From assembly GCA_964641415.1 (NCBI GenBank), contig CAZXMW010000005.1, positions 62,001 to 126,000 of the forward strand: a DNA stretch of 64,000 nt, in the 5' to 3' direction. Made by a program: the position numbers and the translations under genes. Every line of letters begins with the position of its first letter. The stretch's first letter is position 1. The notes beneath the pieces were generated by a model that had not been told where the DNA came from, ran no database searches, and was given only the letters and a program-made list of their open reading frames with translations. Below, in pieces: positions 1-7,648 of this stretch. This DNA is from JAHECW01 sp964641415 (lineage in GTDB: Bacteria; Acidobacteriota; Thermoanaerobaculia; Thermoanaerobaculales; Sulfomarinibacteraceae).

Positions 1-1
1 G

Positions 2-1516
2 ATTACCGTCCCGGCCTACTTCAACGATGCCCAGCGGAAGGCAACCAAGGACGCCGGCCAGATCGCCGGGCTTGAGGTGCTGCGGCTGGTCAACGAGCCG
101 ACCGCTGCGGCCCTCGCCTACGGGCTCGACCGGAAGGAAGACGAAACGATTGCCGTGTTCGACTTCGGCGGCGGCACCTTCGACATCTCGATTCTCGAGG
201 TCGGCGCCGGCGTTGTCGAGGTCAAGTCGACCAACGGCGACACCCATCTCGGAGGCGACGACATCGACCAGCTGATCATCGACTGGTTGGTGGAGGAGTT
301 CAAGAAGGACCAGGGCGTCGACCTGAGCCAGGACCGGATGGCGCTGCAGCGGCTCAAAGAAGCCGGAGAAAAGGCCAAGATGGAGCTCAGCGCGACCATG
401 GAAACCGACATCAATCTGCCGTTCATCACCGCCGACGCCTCGGGGCCGAAGCATCTGGCGCTGAAGCTCACCCGGTCGAAGTTCGAGCAGATGATCGGCC
501 CGCTGGTCGACCGGACGCTCGAGCCCTGTCGGCAGGCGCTCAAGGACGCCGGCATCGAGGCCAAGGACGTCGACGAGGTGGTTCTGGTCGGTGGTTCGAC
601 CCGGATCCCGATGGTCCAGAAGGCGGTGACGGACTTTTTCGGCAAGGAACCTCACCGCGGCGTCAACCCCGACGAGGTGGTCGCCATCGGAGCGGCGGTC
701 CAGGCTGGCGTGCTCGCCGGTGAGGTCAAGGACGTGCTCCTGCTCGACGTCACCCCGCTTTCGCTCGGCGTCGAGACCCTGGGCGGCGTGACCGACGTCG
801 TGATTCCCCGCAATACGACGATTCCGACCCGCAAGAGCAAGGTCTACTCGACGGCGGACGACAACCAGAATCAGGTCGAGATTCACGTTCTCCAGGGCGA
901 GCGCACCATGGCTCCGGACAACCGGACCCTCGGTCGGTTTCACCTGATGGGCATTCCGGCGGCGCCCCGCGGGGTGCCGCAGATCGAGGTCACGTTCGAC
1001 ATCGACGCCAACGGCATTCTCCACGTCTCGGCCAAGGACCGCGGAACCGGCCAGGAGCAGAAGATCCAGATCACCAGCTCGTCGGGTCTCAACGACGACG
1101 AGATCGACCGCATGGTGAACGAGGCCAAGACTCACGCCACTGACGACGAGGCCAAGCGCAAGCAGATCGAAACCCGAAACAAGCTCGACGGGCTCGTATA
1201 CTCGACCGAGAAGCTGCTCGCCGAGAACCGCGACAAGCTGCCCGAGGGCGAGACCAGGAACATCGACGAGGTCATCGCCGACGCCAAGAAGGCACTCGAG
1301 GAGGGCGACGAGAGCCGGATGGAGCAGGTGTACGAACAGCTGACCCAGGCGAGCCACCAGATCGCCGCGGCGCTCTATCAGACCGCCACCGGCGACGGCG
1401 GACCGGCCGGCGACGGCGCGTCGGACTCCGGCGCCGCGGCGGGCGCGGCGGGCGAGGACGACGAGGTCATTGATGCCGAGTACGTCGACGTCGAGCCGGA
1501 AGAAGAAAAATCATGA
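2..1516 (+). CDS. dnaK: Chaperone DnaK (Hsp70), 5' end cut by window edge
   Basis: ATP-dependent cytosolic chaperone. The reading frame is open from base 2, so roughly the first 140 residues lie outside the window and 504 residues remain. Visible Hsp70 landmarks in order: the ATPase segment with VNEPTAAALAYG and DFGGGTFD, the adenosine motif VVLVGGSTRIP, the inter-domain linker region DVLLLDVTPLSLGVET, the substrate-binding domain, and an acidic tail ending in the typical EVIDAEY-like motif followed by a glutamate run. Length and order match complete bacterial DnaK apart from the missing start. It is followed by a strong hairpin and then an HspR-like repressor and a sigma factor, which suggests a heat-shock locus. 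No grpE or dnaJ lies downstream in the window. Confidence 0.98.
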   Translation: MTVPAYFNDAQRKATKDAGQIAGLEVLRLVNEPTAAALAYGLDRKEDETIAVFDFGGGTFDISILEVGAGVVEVKSTNGDTHLGGDDIDQLIIDWLVEEFKKDQGVDLSQDRMALQRLKEAGEKAKMELSATMETDINLPFITADASGPKHLALKLTRSKFEQMIGPLVDRTLEPCRQALKDAGIEAKDVDEVVLVGGSTRIPMVQKAVTDFFGKEPHRGVNPDEVVAIGAAVQAGVLAGEVKDVLLLDVTPLSLGVETLGGVTDVVIPRNTTIPTRKSKVYSTADDNQNQVEIHVLQGERTMAPDNRTLGRFHLMGIPAAPRGVPQIEVTFDIDANGILHVSAKDRGTGQEQKIQITSSSGLNDDEIDRMVNEAKTHATDDEAKRKQIETRNKLDGLVYSTEKLLAENRDKLPEGETRNIDEVIADAKKALEEGDESRMEQVYEQLTQASHQIAAALYQTATGDGGPAGDGASDSGAAAGAAGEDDEVIDAEYVDVEPEEEKS

Positions 1517-1520
1517 TTGC

Positions 1521-1560
1521 GGCCGGGAGGCGGGCTTCCGGCGCCCGCCTCCCCCGGGCC
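1521..1560 (+). terminator. GC-rich hairpin after dnaK (terminator or attenuator)
   Basis: Perfect 11-bp inverted repeat GGGAGGCGGGC (1525-1535) / GCCCGCCTCCC (1543-1553) with a 7-base loop, flanked by GGCC/GGCC that can extend the stem. It begins five bases after the dnaK stop. There is no T-run, so it may weaken readthrough into the repressor gene rather than act as a classical terminator. Confidence 0.45.
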
Positions 1561-1680
1561 CTCCTCCCGTCGTGACGACACGGCGGGAAAGGGGCAATGG
1601 TAGAGTCGAGACACAGGCACATCGAGAGTCGGTGCCGGCAAGCGGTCGTCATCGACCGGTCGTGGGTGTTTGGAGGCCTC

Positions 1681-2055
1681 GTGAAGTCCAAGCCGCGGTA
1701 CCGCATGATCTCCTGGGTCGCGGAGAAGTACAACGTACACCCGCAGACGCTGCGTTTGTGGGAGCGCGAGGGTCTGATCCAGCCGAGCCGTTCCGAAGGC
1801 AACACGCGCCTGTATGACGAGCAGGCATGTCTCCAGCTCGAGACGATTCTGACTCTGACCCGCGACCTGGGCGTCAATCTCGCCGGAGTCGAGATCATTC
1901 TCAATCTGAAGTCCCAGATCGGTCAGCTTCAGGCCGAGAACCGGATGCTCAAGAAGCTCGTCCGGCAGGCTTTGCGAAGCAAGCGGGAGGTGCCGCGCTA
2001 TCACGCCCTGGTCAAGTTCGAGACCGGCTCGATCCAGGTCGTGGATGACGAATGA
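1681..2055 (+). CDS. hspR: MerR-family transcriptional regulator, HspR-like
   Basis: A 124-residue DNA-binding protein. Residues about 8-50 form the MerR winged helix (WVAEKYNVHPQTLRLWEREGL, then SEGNTRLYDE). The C-terminal part is a short amphipathic helix rich in L/Q/E (LKSQIGQLQAENRMLKKL) suited to dimerisation. Position directly behind dnaK and the HPQTLRLWE helix are characteristic of HspR, the repressor that uses DnaK as co-repressor in actinobacteria and relatives. I chose the GTG at 1681 because GGAGG lies four bases upstream; an in-frame start at 1597 would add 28 residues unlike the family. Its end overlaps the start of the sigma-factor gene (ATGA), so the two are translationally coupled. 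The HspR role is inferred from context. Confidence 0.8.
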   Translation: MKSKPRYRMISWVAEKYNVHPQTLRLWEREGLIQPSRSEGNTRLYDEQACLQLETILTLTRDLGVNLAGVEIILNLKSQIGQLQAENRMLKKLVRQALRSKREVPRYHALVKFETGSIQVVDDE

Positions 2056-2921
2056 CCGCCTCCACCGGGCGACCGCGCAACGCCGAATCCGCTACCCTGC
2101 GCCGATACCTGGAAGACATCTCCAGATATCCGATGCTGAGCCACGACGAGGAGGTCGAGCTCGCTCGTCGTGTCAAGGCCGGCGATCACGAGGCCGTTCG
2201 GCGGCTTGTCGAGGCCAACCTGCGCTTCGTGGTTGCCTACGCCAAGCGCTACCGGACACCCAACGTGCCGTTTCTCGATCTCATCCACGAGGGGAACCTC
2301 GGCCTGATCCAGGCGGCCAAGAAGTACGACCCGTTCGGCGAGGGCCACGACGTCAAGTTCATCACCTATGCCGTTTGGTGGATCCGCCAGGCGATCCTGC
2401 ACGCGCTGGCGGAGCATGCAGGATCGTTCCGCCTGCCCCAGAAGCAGGCGAACAACCTGTACCGGCTCGAAAGGGTCCGGTCACTGCTCCAGGAGCGACA
2501 TGGACGGGCGCCGACCGACGTCGAGCTCGCCGACGAGCTCGATCTGTCGGTGGACGACGTGCAGGTGCTGACCCAGGCGTCCCAGTCTTCGCTATCCCTC
2601 AACGAGCCGGTCGACGTCGACGGCAATTCCGAACTCGGCGATCTTCTCGAGCAGACGACGCTCCCGGACACCGACGACCGGCTCGTTCAGGAGTCGTTCC
2701 GGGTCGCGTTGGCAGATGCCCTCGGCGAGCTGCCCGACCGGGAGCGACGCGTGCTCGAGCTGCGGTTCGGTCTCCTGGACGACCAACCCAAAACCCTGAG
2801 GGAGATCGGCGAGATCCTCGATTTGTCGCGGGAGCGCGTGCGGCAGATCGAGAGCCGCGCCCTCAACCGACTGCGATGCTCACACACCACCCAGTCCCTC
2901 TCCGGATACCTCAGTGCATGA
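2052..2921 (+). CDS. RNA polymerase sigma-70 family factor (RpoD/RpoH-like)
   Basis: A 289-residue sigma factor without region 1.1. Region 1.2 (LRRYLEDISRYPMLSHDEE) is at about 16-35. Region 2 includes LIHEGNLGLIQAAKKYD and the -10 recognition segment FITYAVWWIRQAI. Region 3 follows, and region 4 has the -35 recognition helix LREIGEILDLSRERVRQIESRAL near the C-terminus. Length and lack of region 1.1 fit a group 2/3 alternative sigma rather than the housekeeping factor. Four-base overlap with the HspR-like gene implies co-expression; together with dnaK upstream this points to a stress or heat-shock sigma (RpoH-like), but sequence alone does not fix its regulon. Confidence 0.9.
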   Translation: MTASTGRPRNAESATLRRYLEDISRYPMLSHDEEVELARRVKAGDHEAVRRLVEANLRFVVAYAKRYRTPNVPFLDLIHEGNLGLIQAAKKYDPFGEGHDVKFITYAVWWIRQAILHALAEHAGSFRLPQKQANNLYRLERVRSLLQERHGRAPTDVELADELDLSVDDVQVLTQASQSSLSLNEPVDVDGNSELGDLLEQTTLPDTDDRLVQESFRVALADALGELPDRERRVLELRFGLLDDQPKTLREIGEILDLSRERVRQIESRALNRLRCSHTTQSLSGYLSA

Positions 2922-2935
2922 TGACCGCAGCTGTG

Positions 2936-2969
2936 CGATGTCATTGATCATTCAAAATTCATCATTGGC
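2936..2969. repeat. AT-rich dispersed intergenic repeat, copy 1
   Basis: Short AT-rich island (contains ATTCAAAATTCATCATT, 2951-2967) between the convergent sigma-factor and RDD genes. The same words recur in at least four other gene gaps of this window (near 27.0, 34.1, 56.9 and 61.3 kb). Confidence 0.5.
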
Positions 2970-3524
2970 TCAGATTTCATCGCCATCCTCGGCATCGTCG
3001 CGGGCCTCTTCGTGCCGGGCAGCCGCCTTGTTCCGCACGACGACCCAGGTTCCGGCGAGGAGGTCGTGGAGAGCGCGTCTGTCTTCGCGAAGCACGATCA
3101 GGAGATGGCCCATTCCCGCCGTCACCGAGCTCACCGAGTACGCGGCGAGCCGGAGGAAAGCGCGGGACAGGCCGATCGGCCACTTCCCTCGATGATCGAC
3201 GACGACAAGGCCGAACATCCACTTGCCGATGGTCGTCCCGACGAGACCCCAGCCGACTGCGAAGTAACACCACCACAGCGCGATCCACAGACCGATGATG
3301 CCGGCCACGTGGGCAATCCAAGCGGGGTCGGACAGCGAGTCGACGGCCAGCGTCGGGTCTCGGATCAGCGGTTGCCAGTCGATGGCCCGAGCGGCGGGGT
3401 AGGCGAGGAGAGCGCAGATACCGCAGTACACGACCATGTCGACGAGGGTTGCCGGCAGTCGCCGAAACAGGCCCGCCGGGAGCAGCGCGCCGGGTGGACG
3501 GCCGTTTGCGCGACCGTCGATCAC
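2970..3524 (-). CDS. RDD-family integral membrane protein
   Basis: A 184-residue membrane protein. The RDD signature is visible: FRRLPATLVDMVVY near residues 17-30 (charged residues entering the first membrane helix), a hydrophobic pair in the middle (AGIIGLWIALWWCYFAVGW), and GTTIGKWMFGLVVVD, the typical 'G.tiGk...gl.vvd' loop. It ends in an acidic tail. Family members are poorly characterised; some affect ion homeostasis. The start is a GTG at 3524 whose bases overlap the upstream gene's TGA (GTGA), so it is translationally coupled to the 3521-5185 gene. A longer in-frame extension upstream lies wholly inside that gene and is rejected. Confidence 0.8.
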   Translation of the reverse strand: MIDGRANGRPPGALLPAGLFRRLPATLVDMVVYCGICALLAYPAARAIDWQPLIRDPTLAVDSLSDPAWIAHVAGIIGLWIALWWCYFAVGWGLVGTTIGKWMFGLVVVDHRGKWPIGLSRAFLRLAAYSVSSVTAGMGHLLIVLREDRRALHDLLAGTWVVVRNKAAARHEEARDDAEDGDEI

Positions 3525-5185
3525 AGCGGTGTCAGACCTCCGTTTTTCTGGTGATCCAGCCAAAGGCCGGCGTAGGCGTAGAGGAAGCGGAACCGAGACC
3601 TGTAGATCTGTTCGAGCTGCTCGGTTTCGGCCCGATACAGCATGTCGTCGATGAACCACAGGAACCTGCGCTCGATCTCGCGGGCCCGGTCGAGGCTGCT
3701 CGCCGACGTCTCGAGCATCTCGAACAGGCGGTCTGGTTTGGAGCTCGAAGCCAGCCGTTCGATCTCTCGCCGTTCCTCCTCCATCTTGACCCTGAGGGCC
3801 GCGCTGGTGAGGAAAAACCGCTGCAGCTGACGGTCCTCGCTGTCATCAGACTCCTGCTGCTCGGCCATCTGACGGTAGGTTTCGACCTCCCACGCTTCGA
3901 GGCCGAGGCTCCTGATCTCCGGCGCCTCGACGACCTGTTCGGGCGTCCGGTCCCAGATCACGAGTTCGAGCGCGAACATGATCTTGTGAAGAACCTCGTT
4001 GAGCAGCGGATCGCTGGGAAGGAGGTCGGTGATGGAAGTGATGGGCGGCTCGCCGGGCGACCTGCCCCCGGCTGGTTCCAGCTCACGTTCGGGCCGAATC
4101 GGTGCGGGCTCGATCTCGGCGACCTCGTCCACGAGCTCGAGGGGTTTGGACGCTCTGGCGGCGACGCTCCGGTCGGTCGGGACGCCGGTTGCGAGCACAT
4201 CCGCGGCGGTCGACTCGAAGTGCGCCAAAACATCGTGCATGGACTGGCGGAGCTCGAGAATGTCCGAGCGCTTGACATTGTGCTGCCGTCGCGCATCCTC
4301 GAACCGGACCCGTGACTGCCGAAAGACGTCGATCTTGTCCTTGATCTCACGGGTCGCGAGCCCGGGATTCTTGGTCAGGTACCGCTCGATGTCGAAGATC
4401 CGGTTGGTGCCCTCGAGGAGCTGCCGTTCCTCGATGTCGAAGAGTTCGCGAAAGCGGTTTCGGGCGGCGATGTTGGTCGCCGTGATCTCGACCAGCAGCG
4501 GCGGGTGCAGCATGGCTCGCCCGATTCTGGTCTTGAAGCCGCGCAGACGGTCGTAGACCCTCGATTGGACCAGGGTGTCGAAGTCTCCGATTCGCTCGAA
4601 CTCGTCGTGGAGCTCCTTGACGGCTTCGATCAGCGGTTTCTCCTCCTCGGGCGGCAGCACGGCGAGCCCGGCGAACGCCGCCAGACGCTCGAAGGTCGAG
4701 AGCAGCTCGGGTCGCGCTCTCTGCATCAGCTCATCGTTGTCGGCCGGGGTCTCGGCGAGCCGGGTCAGCAGAATGTCGAGCTTGTCGAAGGTCTCCTGAC
4801 TCGGGTGCTTCGCCATCAGGTAGAACTTGACCAGCGCAAACAGGATTTTTTCGTCCTGCCGCTTGAGATGGTCGAAAAAACGCCGCAGATACGATGGCGG
4901 AAACGTCCGTTCCAGGCGGGTCAGCTCGCCATGAATCCGTTCCAGCTCGCGCTCGATGGTCTCGAACTCGATGAGCACCAGCTTGTCGACGTGATCACCG
5001 ATTCGGGGCACGATCCCCTGAATTCGCTGATACAGCGCCTGAAAATCATACTCGTACGGTATTGCTCCATCGCCGCGGTGCTTGTAGACCCCGGCCAGAA
5101 ACTGGAAGAAGGTCCACAGTGAACGGAATCGATCCGAAAGCCCGGTGTAGCGCTCACTGATCCCGTGGGCCCCAGCAGTTTTCAT
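3521..5185 (-). CDS. Conserved hypothetical, charged helical protein
   Basis: A 554-residue soluble protein with no motif I recognise. It is dominated by charged alpha-helical sequence (many E/R/L heptad-like stretches), has no signal peptide or membrane helix, and carries a Pro/Glu-rich linker around residues 350-390 separating two helical halves. The ATG at 5185 gives MKTAGAHG...; an in-frame ATG at 5221 would add 12 residues but run into the divergent hpt promoter region. It is transcribed divergently from hpt and is followed by the RDD gene with a four-base overlap. Function unknown; a structural or scaffolding role is only a guess. Confidence 0.75.
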   Translation of the reverse strand: MKTAGAHGISERYTGLSDRFRSLWTFFQFLAGVYKHRGDGAIPYEYDFQALYQRIQGIVPRIGDHVDKLVLIEFETIERELERIHGELTRLERTFPPSYLRRFFDHLKRQDEKILFALVKFYLMAKHPSQETFDKLDILLTRLAETPADNDELMQRARPELLSTFERLAAFAGLAVLPPEEEKPLIEAVKELHDEFERIGDFDTLVQSRVYDRLRGFKTRIGRAMLHPPLLVEITATNIAARNRFRELFDIEERQLLEGTNRIFDIERYLTKNPGLATREIKDKIDVFRQSRVRFEDARRQHNVKRSDILELRQSMHDVLAHFESTAADVLATGVPTDRSVAARASKPLELVDEVAEIEPAPIRPERELEPAGGRSPGEPPITSITDLLPSDPLLNEVLHKIMFALELVIWDRTPEQVVEAPEIRSLGLEAWEVETYRQMAEQQESDDSEDRQLQRFFLTSAALRVKMEEERREIERLASSSKPDRLFEMLETSASSLDRAREIERRFLWFIDDMLYRAETEQLEQIYRSRFRFLYAYAGLWLDHQKNGGLTPL

Positions 5186-5238
5186 GTTGAGTCTACGATA
5201 CACTGCGCAGCGGCGTGACACAACGAGAAGAGATCTTC

Positions 5239-5757
5239 ATGCTGGGACCGGTGGTGGTGCCGAGAGCCGACATCGAGACCATGATCGACCGCCTCTCGCG
5301 CGAGATCGAGGCGGATCTGAAAGGCCGGTCGCCGGTCTTCATCGGGGTGCTCAAGGGCTGCGTCTTTTTCTTCACGGACCTCGTGTCCCGCCTGAGTCAA
5401 TCGGTGGAGATGGACTTCATCCAGGTTTCAAGCTATGGCGCGAGCACTACCTCATCGGGATCCGTGGTCCTGGTCAAGGACATCACCGTCAACGTCCGCG
5501 ACCGCGACGTCTATCTCGTCGAGGACATCGTCGACACCGGGTCGACCCTGACCGATGTCATCAGTCTGCTCGAGGCACGACACCCGCGGTCGATCCAGGT
5601 GGTGTCGCTGCTGTCCAAGCCGGCTCGGCGTCAGGTCGAGGTCGACATCGCGTTTCTCGGCACCGAGATCGAAGATCGTTTCGTCATCGGTTACGGTCTC
5701 GACTACGACGAGCGCTATCGTAATCTGCCGGAGATCCACGAACTTGTGTCCGAGTGA
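5239..5757 (+). CDS. hpt: Hypoxanthine phosphoribosyltransferase
   Basis: Purine salvage enzyme converting hypoxanthine or guanine plus PRPP to IMP or GMP in the cytosol. The diagnostic PRPP loop VEDIVDTGSTL is at about 94-104, and FIGVLKGCVFFFTDL near residues 34-48 is the usual HPRT first loop. The 172-residue length is normal. The ATG at 5239 aligns with family N-termini; an in-frame GTG at 5215 would add eight residues (MTQREEIF). The gene is divergent from the 554-residue hypothetical gene. The purine genes guaB (16.5 kb) and purF (34.3 kb) are elsewhere in the window, so there is no purine operon here. Confidence 0.93.
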   Translation: MLGPVVVPRADIETMIDRLSREIEADLKGRSPVFIGVLKGCVFFFTDLVSRLSQSVEMDFIQVSSYGASTTSSGSVVLVKDITVNVRDRDVYLVEDIVDTGSTLTDVISLLEARHPRSIQVVSLLSKPARRQVEVDIAFLGTEIEDRFVIGYGLDYDERYRNLPEIHELVSE

Positions 5758-5838
5758 CGCCCGAACTCGGTCGGTCCGGGTTACAATGCGCGCACCTTTG
5801 ACACGCCCAGCTGCGAGGGCCGCCGACAGGGAGAGGCG

Positions 5839-6738
5839 ATGAAGCCAGTCGATGTTCGTGTGCTGATTCGTGGTGCCGGCGAGCTAGCGTCGGCGACCGC
5901 GCATCTGCTGTTCACTCAGGGGTTCGAGCGGATCCTGCTGCTCGACCGCCGATTCCCCAAGGCTGTTCGGAGACGGGTGTGTTTCTGTGAGGCCATTCTC
6001 GACGGGTCGCAGAAGATCCAAGGAGTGGTGGGTCGATTCGCTCCCGACATCGCAGCGGTCGAGGCGGCCCATGTCGACGGCGAGATCGCGGTCGGGATCA
6101 TGAACCACGAGACCGTGCTCGGTCAGTGGCGCCCCGAGGTCTTCATCGAGGCGGCGATGCAACGCCGTAACTGGGGTCTGACCCGGGACCTCGCGCCCAT
6201 CGTCATCGCCCTCGGCCCGGGCTATGTCGCCCACAAGGACTGCGACGCCCTCGTCGACACCGTACGCGGCCCGATGGTCGGCAACATCATCGAGGACACC
6301 GGCGAGCACCTCGCCAATGAGCCGCCCGCCGAGATCATGGGTTACTCCGAGGAGAGGGTTTTGAAGGCGATTCGGGACGGCATCTTCTTCACCCAGCATG
6401 CGATCGGCGACACGGTCGAGCGGGGCGAGCGGATCGGAACGGTGGTTTCGGTGTACGGTGTCGACGACTACCGGCGAGGGGTGCCGGTGGATGCGTCGTA
6501 CTCGGTGACGGCTCGGATCGGCGGGGCGATTCGGGGGCTGCTCCGCGACGGTGTCCCGGTCAAGGGCGGCGACCGGATCGGCGACATCGATCCCCGAGGC
6601 GCGACCGACGACCTCGATCACGTGTCCGACAAGTCCCATCGGGTGGCGGAGGGCGTGCTCGAAGCGCTGTTGAGCCTCATGTCCGAGCTCCGGAAATCAC
6701 CTCCCGCCGAGGTCGAGAACAGCTACAATCCGCGTTGA
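5839..6738 (+). CDS. yqeB: YqeB-like (EF2563 family) molybdenum hydroxylase accessory protein
   Basis: A 299-residue protein with an N-terminal nucleotide-binding-like segment (VLIRGAGELASATAHLLFTQGF, about 7-28), a central segment APIVIALGPGYVAHKDCDALVDT, and MVGNIIEDTGEH. These match the YqeB/EF2563 family linked to selenium-dependent molybdenum hydroxylases. The neighbours are hpt and a phospholipase; no selD, xdh, mocA or other molybdenum-cofactor gene is visible, so its partner must be elsewhere. A TACAAT box (5782-5787) 50 bases upstream could be its -10 element. Its stop overlaps the next gene's ATG (TGATG at 6736-6740). Confidence 0.8.
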   Translation: MKPVDVRVLIRGAGELASATAHLLFTQGFERILLLDRRFPKAVRRRVCFCEAILDGSQKIQGVVGRFAPDIAAVEAAHVDGEIAVGIMNHETVLGQWRPEVFIEAAMQRRNWGLTRDLAPIVIALGPGYVAHKDCDALVDTVRGPMVGNIIEDTGEHLANEPPAEIMGYSEERVLKAIRDGIFFTQHAIGDTVERGERIGTVVSVYGVDDYRRGVPVDASYSVTARIGGAIRGLLRDGVPVKGGDRIGDIDPRGATDDLDHVSDKSHRVAEGVLEALLSLMSELRKSPPAEVENSYNPR

Positions 6739-7616
6739 TGGCTTGGCAGGGTTCGGTCCGCCGCGCCGCAATGCGTTTGCGGTCTCCGGTGCTCGCGCTC
6801 GGAGGCGGCGGCGCGCGCGGATTCGCCCACATCGGGGTGCTCCGGGTCATCGAACAGCAGTCTGTGGGTTTTCGTGCCGTCGTCGGGACCAGTATGGGAT
6901 CGGTGATGGGGGCCATGTATCTGGTCCACGGGAGCGCCGACGCGGTCGAGGCTCGGTGGCGCGACGCGATTGAGGAGCGGATTCTGCCTGAAGTCCGTCA
7001 GGTCCGGATGGTGCCGCGGGCGATGCAACGTGAGCACCCACTGATCCAGGTCGCCCGGCAGATCAAGAACCGCGTCGTGGTCTCCTTCGCACTCAACCGC
7101 AGCACGGTGCTCGACGGTGCGGTGCTCGACCGCGCGATCGACTACCTGCTTCCTGATATCGGGATCGAGGATCTTCCGAAACCGTTCATCGCGGTCGCAA
7201 CAGACCTGGAGATCGGGACCGAGGTCAGATTGACCCGCGGTCCGCTCAGGCCGGCCGTCAAGGCGTCGAGCTCGATTCCCGGCATGGTGCCGGCGGTCGT
7301 CATCGACGGTGAGATGCTGGTCGACGGCGGGGTCATCGCCGAGGTTCCGGTCGCAGCGGCACGCGGCTGCGGGAAACCGGTGCTGGCGGTCGACGCGTCC
7401 ATGGTGATTCCGCCGCTGGCCGACGATGATCTCGCGCTCGACACCATGATGCGTACCCAAATGATGACGTCTCAACGGCTGCGGGAGCGGCAGCTTGCCG
7501 GCGCACGCTGGGTCATCCGCCCCGACATCGGCCATGTGGCCTGGGCCGACTGGAACGCCCTCGACGACATGATCGACGCCGGGCAGAGCGCCGCTCAGGC
7601 ATTTTTCGTCGGGTGA
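6738..7616 (+). CDS. Patatin-like phospholipase (RssA/NTE type)
   Basis: A 292-residue serine lipid acyl hydrolase. The oxyanion motif GGGGARG is at 22-28, the nucleophile elbow GTSMG has Ser52, and the catalytic aspartate lies in DGG at 196-198, giving a complete Ser-Asp dyad. There is no signal peptide, so it probably acts at the inner face of the membrane. The ATG at 6738 overlaps the yqeB stop; TTG at 6735 is an alternative. A TACAAT box at 6724-6729 lies eight bases before the ATG and could also give a leaderless transcript. It is convergent with the deacetylase gene; a small UUCG-type hairpin (7623-7634) separates them. Confidence 0.9.
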   Translation: MAWQGSVRRAAMRLRSPVLALGGGGARGFAHIGVLRVIEQQSVGFRAVVGTSMGSVMGAMYLVHGSADAVEARWRDAIEERILPEVRQVRMVPRAMQREHPLIQVARQIKNRVVVSFALNRSTVLDGAVLDRAIDYLLPDIGIEDLPKPFIAVATDLEIGTEVRLTRGPLRPAVKASSSIPGMVPAVVIDGEMLVDGGVIAEVPVAAARGCGKPVLAVDASMVIPPLADDDLALDTMMRTQMMTSQRLRERQLAGARWVIRPDIGHVAWADWNALDDMIDAGQSAAQAFFVG

Positions 7617-7648
7617 CTGTAGCCCTTCGGGGCGCCTCGACTCGCGTG

